Of a stretch of 64,000 nt of DNA, positions 1-10,169 are shown piece by piece. Below the pieces are notes generated by a model. It ran no database searches, was not told where the DNA came from, and saw only the letters and a list, made by a program, of their open reading frames with translations. Source of the DNA: Pleurodeles waltl (Eukaryota; Chordata; Amphibia; Caudata; Salamandridae); NCBI RefSeq assembly GCF_031143425.1, contig NC_090440.1:342057844-342121843 (forward strand), read 5' to 3'. The translations under genes and the position numbers were made by a program. Every line of letters starts with the position of its first letter. Position 1 is the stretch's first letter.

Positions 1-1964
1 GTCTCTGCCTGCCCCCTCCTCCTCAGTAGAAGAGAAATGCTTAGCATTTCATTTCTGCATTGCGCTGGAAGCGATGGGAGGTGACACAATCGCGTGCTGA
101 CATCATCAGACGTCACTGGGGGATTTGGGGGGATTGGAGGGGGAAGGGGAGGAGATTCCCCTTCCATCCCTGGTGGGATTGATTGGCTGTGTCACAATAG
201 TTTAACCATGGCATTACTGTCAAACAATATTTTGGAGTTTATAGTTAGGTATCATAGCATTGTCTTGGAAAGCCAATGTAGGGGCAACTGGTGGCAAACA
301 TTCCATGAAATGAATGATGCACAGCAGAACCAGAACTATGCACCTGAGATCTCAGTATTTGACCATTATGGCTCAGATTGTGCTTAGTCAGCACATGTAT
401 TGCACAAGCCATACGCCTGATCCCCTTGTTCCTAGGCACCTGCTGATGTCAGTTGAGAGGTGATCAGCTGCATTTCTCACATCATCTACCATCTGACATT
501 TTCACACCAACTAATATTTCCTACAGAGTCTTCCAAATGATGTTTAGTTCTGGATCTTCCTTGCTGTCCAATAGGATATTTTACATACCAATCATGAAAG
601 ATTTGTGGTGCTTTACCTGCCCTATAGTTAGAGTCAACAACTCCAAATTATTTAAGATGCTTTCTAATTCAGCATGGATGCCTGCTAGGTCATCTTTGAC
701 CAGGGCAGTGTTTGTCTGGCTATTCAGTGAACTTGTTATAAAATTGTGGTCTTTAGTTTCCATGGACACCCTAATGGGTGTCACCTTTCTATCTGACAGA
801 TACATATTATTTTTTTCTAGAAGGCAGTCATCCCATGGGAACAGTTGTATGTTTGTGTGGTGATTTATTGTTGTACTCCAGGCACAACATTATATTATAA
901 CCATCACCACATAATTTTTGTAACTGACTATGACATGGCATTGTCTTCATAGGATTGTGTGACATTGTTTGTTGTGCTAGATTCACCTAGAAAGATTGCA
1001 AACACTGGATAATTTGAAGTGCTGTATCATAATGGACACCATGATTAGTGGATTACATTTAGAGAGGCATTCAGACATGCACAATCATTATTTGACAAGT
1101 ACAGAGATATTCACCTTTTAAATAAGCGATGGACACCCAATATTATATGGTGTGACAAGCTATTATATCCTTTGATAAGGATTAGAACTTTATGAATATT
1201 TTGATTATGTCAATTAAATTTGTGAAATGTGTGAATTCTGCAATACTTGAACCTTATAAATCCCATAAATTAACTGCATTTTTCAATTCCTGCATCACTG
1301 ACTTTAGCTTCCTGGCATCCAAGGTGCCTGTGTGACTTTTCCAGGTTTCAGACTATGTAATTTTTGGCATACCTGTAATGTTCCCTGGGTGTTGTCCATG
1401 TGAGCAAACAAACTTGCAGATGGTATTTGTGCTGTGCTTTCGGTTTAAAGGTTTGTACTTTGTTGTATATGTTAAATTAGTGCTGCTGTCTGTGTAGATT
1501 TTATGACTTATGCGTGGTATATGTAATCAGCATCATGAAATGCTAGGAAATATGGCACTGCACAAATGTTTTTGTGTTAGAGGAAAAGAGTACCACATGT
1601 GTTTGTGTTGCATTACATTGCACAGCATCAGTTCCAGTAAAGCACCCCAGTAAGTTAACGATAGAAACACTAAGGGTCTAATTGACAAAACTTTTTCTAG
1701 GAGTAGTTGTGTCTTACTTGAAGTCACTCTCTCCCAAATTACCACTAGTTACATACACTTACTGATGGAAGAAATGTTTTGCAATAGGATTTGAGATTCT
1801 ACCAATCTACAACAAGCCACTGCCCCAATTTCAGTTCCATGCAATGATTCACTGGGTGTCAACTCTATCTATATTTCAAAGGTGTAAGGTTAATTAGGCA
1901 CCAATCTCCTCTCTATTTCAAAGAGGTAAGCTTCTGTAAGACCATGTGGCAACTAACAAAGGCC
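1..1964. other. Region with no recognisable gene
   Basis: I see no intact gene, transposon end or tandem array in this stretch. Short open frames on both strands are unsupported, except for one coding-like remnant on the minus strand near 581-889 that is listed separately. Before about 1300 on the minus strand there is another short run of plausible codons, interrupted by stops. The stretch ends where the left terminus of a Harbinger-type element begins. Confidence 0.5.
581..889 (-). pseudogene. Unrecognised coding-like remnant
   Basis: The minus strand is open for about 100 codons here. The composition is protein-like rather than repeat-derived: an acidic and amphipathic stretch contains a run of leucines, isoleucines and glutamates that could form a helix. 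There is no ATG-led start with context, stops bound both ends, and no motif identifies a family. Stop-interrupted but plausible minus-strand codons continue upstream to about 1330. It may be the remains of an old retroelement protein. I do not assign a function. Confidence 0.2.
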
Positions 1965-1967
1965 TTA

Positions 1968-2058
1968 GGGCCTCATTATGAGTTTGGCTGTCCTTTGACC
2001 AACATGGTGGCTGTCGGGTTAGAGTTCTGACTGCCGTATTATGAGTCATGCAAGTCCA
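1968..2058 (+). repeat. Left terminal inverted repeat of Harbinger copy A
   Basis: It begins GGGCCTCATTATGAG directly after TTA and repeats TATTATGAGT about 70 bp later. It pairs with the right terminus at 13032-13146. The same end motif bounds the short MITEs at 22521, 28843 and 30446. Confidence 0.6.
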
Positions 2059-3565
2059 TAAAGCAAAGACCACTGTGGTCCTGCTGACACCGCCAGGCAG
2101 CACAGGCCACCAAGGTCACGAGTCAGCACAAACAGGCCAGCTGAGCCCGTGTTTTTGCAGGGCACAATGCCAATGTGACTGTGGCAGTCTAACAACCATG
2201 TCCCAGCAGGCAGAAACGGGGACTATGAAGGAAGACACTCACCTGCAGGCAGCCTTACACATCCGTTGCCGCCATGGAGCCCATCACACACATCCTGCTG
2301 CTGCTGATCATAAAAGGGGCACAAAATCCACATTGCCGTGGGTGCAACCGACCGTAAGTACACACGCCTGCCTGTCTCACCAATCATTACAACAGATCAT
2401 TGCGCCGCCGACCTCATGGTATGGGGCTCATGCTAAGAACACCAAGTATACGTATCATTGTGTACACCATCGGAAAAAGTCTTAAAGATGGACACATTCA
2501 CAGTCACAATATGCCCCCTTTAAGCAGGTCACACACTGCACAGCAACACAACAAAAACACATTTCTGACCACCTCAGGCACAGGGACAGTGAAGGGTACA
2601 GAACATTCTCTCACACAACTCCAACAACCCACCAACATCACATACACAAAAACAGCTCACACACTCACATTGCACACACTTCATGGACTCTCATCACATT
2701 CAACACACATGTGTGGATATGGCATGGAACACAAGCAACACTCCCATGAAACAGCCCTGCAATGGACACGCATTACACATAGAGAGACAAATACAAAGAT
2801 CACAATGCAAACAATATCTGCACAATTTGGATGGGGCCATCAGGAGTACTCAGGAAAGGAGGGTGCACTGGGACACATATCACTTTGCACATGCCCATAA
2901 AACAACATTTGCACAGGAAATAGCCCTAGTGCTCTCTCAGGGACAAACAATACTAGACCCAAATGACATGCCTATATGCACAATGTGGAAGTGCAAGTCA
3001 AAAACACATACAACTCCAACTGTATGGGATATACCGCTACAGGAACTAGCTGCAAGGTACACAACGCTAAATGGACACATGCACAGTCAAATGCAAATAA
3101 AGCTAGCACAACTGAACACACTCCATGTCTGCACAAACAAACCTCAAGCTGAGACACATCAGATGAATGCATACCAGAGGGACAAGTCTAACACCAAACA
3201 TGTTCATATTGGAAAACAAAAGATGAACTACTTACCACAACAACCAGTGTCATGACACCGCCATATTATGAACACCCACATATCCATATAGTCAACATAT
3301 ACCCTTGTCTTGGGGGACAACAGCACTGCCCACAAAGTCACATACTGCAAACAACAACAAAAGGAACAGCAAGCAGGCTGAAACACACACAACAGTAGTC
3401 AAACAACACAAGTCACCCAGGAACAACAAAGCAAGAAAAAGAATTGCAGGATACAGGTGTAACCAATAAAGCAACTGTTTGGGTTTATTATAACCAAATG
3501 AATTAGAATAAAAGGCATTGGCCAGTTCATTTTTGGTCAATAATAGCACAGTATTGTGTCAAAAC
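2059..3565. other. 3' region of Harbinger copy A, no gene
   Basis: This is A- and C-rich DNA with many ACAC and CACA runs. It lies between the left end of copy A and the end of its second Myb-like pseudogene. Open frames on the plus strand (about 2048-3255) overlap each other, lack any motif and follow the low-complexity composition, so I do not call them. In copy C the equivalent position holds minisatellites, but none is seen here. Confidence 0.45.
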
Positions 3566-3855
3566 TTAACTCCTAACTGCCATGGAGCCTCCACAGGAAG
3601 GGACATCAAGTGGGCAAGCAGGCACCTCAGGGATCATCCCTGGGAGGGTCAGATTTATGAAGTGGGCTTTGATCTTGGGTTTGGGATGGATGGTCTGCTT
3701 TTTGGCAGGGGTGGGCTTCTTCCTGGGGGAGAGGTATGAGTGCTTGCGGGACACCAGGGATGCTGCAGAGGTGGAAGGGAGGGGCTGGGAGGTAGGCAGG
3801 GCCTCTTGGGTTTGGGGTGGAGGGAACAGGGGTATGATTAAGGTCAAATAAAAAA

Positions 3856-4391
3856 GTGGCATATTTACCAGCCCCTTGTGCCTCTTTGTGCTGCCTTAGC
3901 ATAATTTTTTTTACACTAAGGCGGTGTTAAGGAGGCCCCCACCATGCGCCAAATTTACAAAGTGGGGCAATGCATACATTGCACCACTTTATGACCCCTT
4001 GCGTCACATTATACCTGTGCCAGGTATAATATATGTAAATGGGCGTTCCCACACAGGGAGGCACAGTAAAAAGGTGCAGTAAAACTTACAAAATTTTACT
4101 GTGCCATTTTTTCCATCATTTTTAATGCTGCTCAGGGCAGGTGTTAAAGTGACGCTCCCATCATAATCTATTGACCTCCCTGTGCTTTGGTGGACTAGAG
4201 TCATAATTTAAGGCACTAATCCAGCAAAGCGTCACAACAACATCATAAATTATGACGCTATTGTGCTAGCATGCCCCATGGTGCACTGTATAGTAAATAC
4301 GTGCTACCATGGTGCAGGTAGGGGGCCGCTGGGTGACACAAGAAAAGTGGTGCATCAGAGTTGATGCACCACTTTCTTGTAAGTATGGCCC
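3856..4391. mobile_element. MITE (family D), copy 1
   Basis: This 536-bp sequence is related to 13545-14079. The ends are imperfect inverted repeats, GGCATATTTACCAG on the left and, reverse complemented, GGGCCATACTTACAAG on the right. The 3-bp AAA flanks both sides (3853-3855 and 4392-4394). A strong hairpin, AAAGTGGTGCATCA with its complement, sits next to the right end. It has no coding capacity. It interrupts exon 3 of the Myb-like 2 pseudogene, so it is younger than copy A. Confidence 0.55.
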
Positions 4392-5879
4392 AAAGATTCT
4401 TAGGGACAAGGGCGATCATCAGAAGGGAGTTGGGATTTGGAAGTCATGAAAGTGGTTGTCTGCTGTGTGGGTCTGGATGTGGGTGCGTGCTTCTGGGAGG
4501 TATACTTGTGTTTGGTGAGTGTCTCTTGGGTGGGTGAGTGAGTGTGTTTGTGTGTGTTGGGGACTGGGAGTTGTAGGTGCTGGGATGGTGGCAGCAGATA
4601 TGCTGGATTTGGTGGATGTCTGTGTGTCTGTTGTTGTGGTGTCTGCAGATATGGTGCTTGTGGTGTATGTCTGGGAGTCTGCTGGGTTGGTGTCTGCAGG
4701 TATGATGGGTGTAGTGTGTGTCTCACTGACTTGGTGTGGTGCCTGTGGGTATGCTGGATGCATGTGTGTAATGTTGGGGGTGGTGGGGGTGTCTGGAGAA
4801 TTGGTGACTGTTGTGTCTGTGGGTGTCTGTTGTTTTTCGGCATTCCAGTGTGTTTTGTGGTGCTTGTGTTTGTGGGTGCTATTCTTGTGTATTGATGTGG
4901 ATGCGTGCCAATGTGTCTGTGTGCTTTGGTTAAGTAGGGGAAGGGGTGATTTGGAGTGGAAAGGGGGAGGTGGCTGGGGGACAGAAGGTGGGGGTGACTG
5001 GCTGCCGTCAGTGTGGAGGCTAGAGCTTGAAAAGATCTCTGTAGGACAGACATTGCACCATGGATGCCTTCCAGGAATGCATTGTTCTGTTGTAGCTGAC
5101 TTGCCAGTCCCTGGATGGCATTCACAATGGCTTTCTGACCCACAGAGATACTTCTCAGGAGGTCAATAGCCTCCTCATAGAGGGAAGAAAGGATAACAGG
5201 GGCTGGGGCAGAGGTGCATGTGGCAAAGGAGATGCCCACCCTTTTGGGTGAGCGGGCACAGCCAACTTGGTGAAAAGAAACAGGGATGGCGATGATAGAA
5301 CAGAGGGTGGCAGAAAGGATGGTACAGGGGGGTGCCCCAATGGATCTGCCACCACAAGGGAGTGTCCACTGGAGTAAGAATCTGATGATGATGAGGATGT
5401 TGCTATCTCCCCCGTGGCACTTTCCTCTGCCTCCAGGCCTTGGTCCCTCTGTATCAGTGGTATCTTGACCTGAGATACCTTGGCCAGATGCTTCCCCACT
5501 CAGCTATGCCCCATCTCCTTCACTTGCCGGTGCTGATGCTGCAAATCCAACGAGAAATAGGGTCATCACCTGTCCATGATCACACTTGAACAACAGCTCT
5601 GACTAGCACACATTACCATTATGTCATGCAGGCCCTAGCAACAAACTTCACCTAAGAGGCCCGTATATCTGCCATACCATATGACCTGTCAACAGTTGAC
5701 CACAGGAAAACCGATAACTACAATTGTGTGGCTAAAGTTGTACAATCACAATAACCATTCAATCATTAGGAGACACCATCACACTCATGGAGCAGACCTC
5801 AATCACCTATTGGCATACAATAGATCCCACACAATGTCATGCACGAATGTATGTCAGAACAATGCATGCTAAAACAATG

Positions 5880-6715
5880 CATGCCTGCCCCTAAAACTAC
5901 ACTGAGACCCCCACCCCACCCCTAAAACCTGAATGCCCCAATCCCCCACCCCTAAAATTACCCACCCTCCAACCCACACCTAAAACCCAAAATCACCCCA
6001 ATCCCCACCCCATCCCTAAAACCTAAACGACCCCAACCCCCACCCCTAAAACCTAAAGCCACCCCAACACCCCGCCCCTAAAACTACCCCAAGCCCCCAC
6101 CTGCCCCTAAAACCTAAAACCCCCCACCCTGCCCCTTAAATTACCCGATCCCCCAACCCACCCCTAAAACCTAAAACCACCCCTAAAATTACTGCAACCC
6201 CTCACCCCACCACTAAAACGTAAAACCATCCCAACCCCACCCCTAAAACCTAAACCACCCCAATCCTCCACCCCACCCCTAAAAACCTAAACCACCCCGA
6301 CCCCCACCCCCAAATACTAAAACTTCCTGGCTCCCACCCAGCCCCTAAAACTAAAAATGCCCAACCCCCCCTCCCTGCACCTAAAACTAAAAATACCCCT
6401 CTCTCAAACCTAAACCGCCCAAACCACCACCCCTAAAACTAAAAATACCTTGACCCCCCACCCCACCCCTAAAACTAAAAATATCCCTCCCCTCCCTCCC
6501 CAAACCTAAACTGCCCTGATGCCCCCTCCCCTAAAACAAAAAATACCTCGACTACCCACCCCCACCCCTAAACCTAAACTGCCCCTAAAACAAAAAATAA
6601 CCCGACCCTCCTCCCCTAAACCGCCCTGACCCCCCAAAACTAAAAATACCCCAACCCCCGCCCCTAAAACAAAAAATACCCCGACCCCCAGCCCCTAAAA
6701 CAGCCCTACTTACCT
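5880..6715. repeat. C-rich minisatellite in a pseudogene intron
   Basis: These are irregular tandem repeats built from CCCCACCCCTAAAAC(C)TAAA-type blocks. Unit length varies from about 20 to 45 bp, and CCACCCC alternates with TAAAAC. The array lies inside intron 2 of the Myb-like 2 pseudogene. It drifts towards CCCCTAAAACAAAAAATACC at its right end. The strong C/G strand asymmetry makes the complementary strand G-rich. Confidence 0.75.
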
Positions 6716-6750
6716 ATTGCGTCGTCCTCCTCAGCCGACTCTCTTTTCTG

Positions 6751-6798
6751 TGCCTTAACCACGCATGTGCTTGGTTCAGCACATGCGTGGTTAAGGCA
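6751..6798. repeat. Perfect inverted repeat, 21-bp arms
   Basis: The arms are TGCCTTAACCACGCATGTGCT (6751-6771) and its exact complement (6778-6798), with a 6-base loop. The hairpin follows directly on the C-rich minisatellite. Confidence 0.85.
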
Positions 6799-6801
6799 CC
6801 A

Positions 6802-6863
6802 AACAACGAAGTCGTGGTTAACGAAAGCGTTGTTCCGCTTTCGTTGTCCACGACTTCGTTGTT
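6802..6863. repeat. Second long hairpin, interrupted arms
   Basis: The outer arms are AACAACGAAGTCGTGG (6802-6817) and its complement ending at 6863. Inner arms AACGAAAGCG and CGCTTTCGTT close over a short TTGTTC loop. Only a small asymmetric mismatch separates the outer and inner arms. It starts 3 bp after the first hairpin ends. Confidence 0.8.
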
Positions 6864-8312
6864 ATGGAGTCATGGTTAAGGCCGCTTCCCGTCATGCACA
6901 TATCTAACACAGACATGATGACCCAACAATAAGAAATGATGATACAAAATCATGCCATATTGATGACAATAATACAAAATTCTGGAGAAGGTGACATGGA
7001 AATACCCATGTCTCACTGGAAAACATATCAACAATGAACACTTCACCAAGTGATATCTGTCCCAATAGAGTCATATGGACACTGTAAACATCATGTGTAA
7101 TATGCCAGGGAGTGATGACCCCAAAATACACAACACAATGAATCAGCAAGCCCCAGGGTAATCACTACTGATGTTTGCCACCCCTTACAATGACATACTC
7201 TGAGTGCATTAGTAGAAGCCATTAGTCCTTTGCATGTTGGAGAGACATAAAGATTTGCAAGTACTTGTAGAAGGCCCTCAACATCACTGTCTCCATTTTG
7301 GGTTGCAAACCAAGATGTCTGTCTGTGGATGAATACCTGAACCCAAACATATATGATTTCAACATAACTGCAAGTTACTCCATGAAGCATGCTAACAGTG
7401 AGGGCGCAAACCTTACCAATTACACATGTGCAGTGCACTTTTTCACATGATGCCACATCAAGGGCATAGATATTCACATTGTGGTTCTAAGCTCTAGGTC
7501 TACCTTTCATGTCTCTCATTGCTACCGCAGTTGTACATGCCAAGTGACATGCTATGACAGGTGAGGGTATGTGTCAGCCAATAAACAATAGTGACACACT
7601 CCTGTTTGTGGCCCAACATGAAATGTACCCCCATTGTAAATGTACTATTCCACAAACAATTTGCCATGCACATATATGTGAGGGACCACAGACATCATCC
7701 CATCAACATAGGTAGACCATGCATGAAACTGCAGCTTACAAATGTTTTCCAGTGAGAAAGGGACATGGGCTGACATGTAGGCACAAGGAATATTGGCAAC
7801 AGTGATGGCACATAAATCATGTCAATGGGCATTCCCCACTTACCAATGGAAAGTAGTGATCTTCAGCTGCATTCAAAGAACAAGATAAGACCTGTAACAT
7901 GTACGCTGGACATCTTCAAATTACAGACTGCAGTGAGGCACCAGCGCCCATCATACGCTGAAGACAACTAGCTTCTGGGTGGCTGATGCCTACATACACA
8001 TTTACCCAGACACATGGCAGAGGACAGTGATCCATCACCTACTTACTTTTGGCCCTGAAGATTTAGGGATAGTGGGCTGTTGCATTGAAATTACACCCAC
8101 TACAACAACAAACAGTACTTGATTGATCAATGTACACAGCCATATTTTTGTCCTATTTTCCAGTGCCAATAGGCAGAACACATCAGTATATAACATAAGT
8201 TGTCTACACAAACATTCGCTTATCGACTGGCTGACACATGTCTCATCCCTAATTGACAGGGAGAACCGTCATAACCTAACTCAATCACTTGGTAATGGGA
8301 TAGGCAGGAATA
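6864..8312. other. Intron or spacer of copy A, no gene
   Basis: I see no coding homology, terminal repeat or tandem array here. By comparison with copy C it corresponds to intron 2 of the second Myb-like gene, and is much expanded relative to the 386-bp intron in copy C. Confidence 0.4.
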
Positions 8313-8450
8313 TGCCCTGTACTCACCACCTTGTGGCTGCTTTGCTGCCCTCAAATGCCCATCAACCTCCAGATAGGCCATTGTCAGCATGTGGGCCATT
8401 AGGGGGGATCATGGTCCGACAGGCACCCCGCCCACATTCTCCCAAGTGCT
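8313..8450 (-). repeat. Partial duplication of Myb-like 2 exon 2 end
   Basis: This segment repeats the sequence at about 8537-8670: CTTACCATTTGTGGCTGCT is matched by CTCACCACCTTGTGGCTGCT, followed by the same CCTCAAA, CCATTAGGGGGG and GGTC(C/A)GACAG blocks. It therefore duplicates the 3' end of exon 2 with its splice donor (CTCACC in place of CTTACC). The two copies are about 220 bp apart. Confidence 0.6.
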
Positions 8451-8818
8451 AAGTGACAAATGGGTCATCCCAAATTATCAGGAAGACCAGTCAGTACCCC
8501 ACACAATCACCTGGCAATGAGACAAGCAGGACTTATCTGTGTACTTACCATTTGTGGCTGCTGTGCTGCCTTCAAACACCTATCCAGCTCCAGGTAGGCC
8601 ACTGCCAGAATGTGTGCCATTAGGGGGGGTCATGGTCAGACAGTCACCCTGCCCATTTTGGGAAGAAAGACTCAGCAGGGCCTCTGCGATCTTCTGGTCC
8701 CAGTGCCTCAGGTCCTCCCACCTGTTTCTGCAGTGGGTGCTCCGTGGCTGTGGACCCCTAGGTTCCGCACCTTCTTGCCGATGGATCTCCATATTCCCTT
8801 CTTTTGATGGGTGTTGAC

Positions 8819-10169
8819 CTGCTGGATACAAAAGACAAATCAAGAAATCATGTTCACAAGTCTCATCACAAATGGTTGAGTCACATACATGTCAGTTACA
8901 TCAAGCTATAACTTTGCTATTTATCAATTCTCCCTAATGTGACACATACAAGCCAATAATTACAGGGACATGACTACAGACATAGGTTTCTCCATCTGCA
9001 GACTAACCCACTACCTTGCTCAGTCCCTACAATGACTAAGCAAGCTTACAGACATCATGTAGGCCATGCTCTAGCAACCTAACTGAGAAGTGAGCCACTG
9101 TGAGCCACATCATACCTCTGTGTCTTCTGAAGGGTAAACTCCTAAGGCATGAATGGACCAACACATTCACACTATGTGAGAATGACTCCCTGGATACAGT
9201 CCCTATTAGCAATTGTCATAATACAAACTCCTACATTATACATGGGTAACAATGAAGGGACTGGCATGGTGGGTACAGAAGCTGTCTACCCTGTCCATAT
9301 GTGGACACGTGGACAAACAAATGCAGACTCATGCCATTTAAGGGGGTGGGGTTCTGTGTTATGTACAGAACATTACATTGGACATATTGCAGGCTACAGT
9401 GCCTGTGTCATAACACTGAAATTAGTGTTTGTTTTATTCCACCAGATGAATGGTAACTGGATCATGATGGGCCTGTGATCAGGGATTGTTGCACTGCCAT
9501 CTTTCTGTATCTTGGATTATGTGGTGCTGGGAAATGTAGGTGTAGTATGTGATAAGGTTCAAGCTGGTAACGCCATCCACTTCCATGTTTGCCTATTCTA
9601 TGGGTCAATGTATGGCAAATCCCTTTCCTCTGTGACCTAGAGGGCTGTGCACTATGACTCAGTATGAGTTATACATTCTTGTTTGTTGAAGTCCAGACAT
9701 ATAGACAGCGTATGCGGCTTACTCTGGAATTACATTTATTTGTATGACCAGACACTTGTGCTAATGTGTTCATGTGTAATGATTATGGTCATGAGCCGGA
9801 CACTGTGCACCTGTGACATATCCCTCCTTGCACAAGTAGCTTGTATCATATGGCCCACATAGTCTCACATCTCTACATAGCTATTAGTGGAAAAAAAGCA
9901 AGCAGACAACACGTTTGTGATGGATGAATTTATAACAATGCTGGTGCAAAACATAAATTGTGGACAGACATGAACTTAAAGGTATGGTGAAAGGATCAGT
10001 CATGGTGGAAGAAATCGACCAAGTAGATGCCACACCATTGGGAGTCCAAAGACCAGAGTACTCCTCCAATTTAAACAGGTAGGCGGTTAAGGATCAGTCA
10101 ACAGAATGAATGTGTGGCACACAAAGGAGGTCCCTTAGGAAGAGGTCACTTGCTGGCAGTGGTGGGTGT
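8819..10169. other. Slot where copy A should carry its transposase; none seen
   Basis: In copy C a HARBI1-type gene lies between the two Myb-like genes, on the opposite strand. Here the equivalent interval is only 1.35 kb, and I cannot find the DGTH, GD-S-G-Y or IERTFG motifs in any frame. Exon 1 of Myb-like 2 is also not found. I infer a deletion or complete decay. Confidence 0.4.

Larger units (their letters stand above)
3566..8818 (-). pseudogene. Myb-like 2 pseudogene of Harbinger copy A
   Basis: This is the decayed homologue of the second Myb/SANT-like protein of copy C (59723-62277). Exon 2 (8818 to 8549) follows a CAG acceptor and ends at a GTAAGT donor. It keeps the helix core with THCRNRWEDLR, where copy C has THCRKRWEDIR. 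Exon 3 starts at 5538 after TTTGCAG, the same splice site and phase as copy C, and keeps the block LLRSISVGQKAIVNAIQGL, matching the LLRMLIVGQ block of copy C, then a Ser/Thr/Pro/His-rich tail. Breaks: an in-frame TAG soon after the exon 3 start, a frame change near 5240, and a MITE at 3856-4391 that splits the tail. Basic-rich codons resume between 3850 and 3566. Exon 1 was not found. Probable role of the parent protein: DNA binding for transposition, by analogy with Harbinger Myb-like proteins. Confidence 0.6.

Noticed and set aside
2048..3255. Overlapping plus-strand frames of 145, 166 and 190 codons
   Set aside because: They lie in A/C-rich low-complexity DNA, overlap in different frames, have no motif, and sit in the tail of an old transposon.
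4519..5169. Plus-strand frame of 216 codons, cysteine- and valine-rich
   Set aside because: It is the antisense shadow of the Thr/His/Pro-rich exon 3 of the Myb-like 2 pseudogene.
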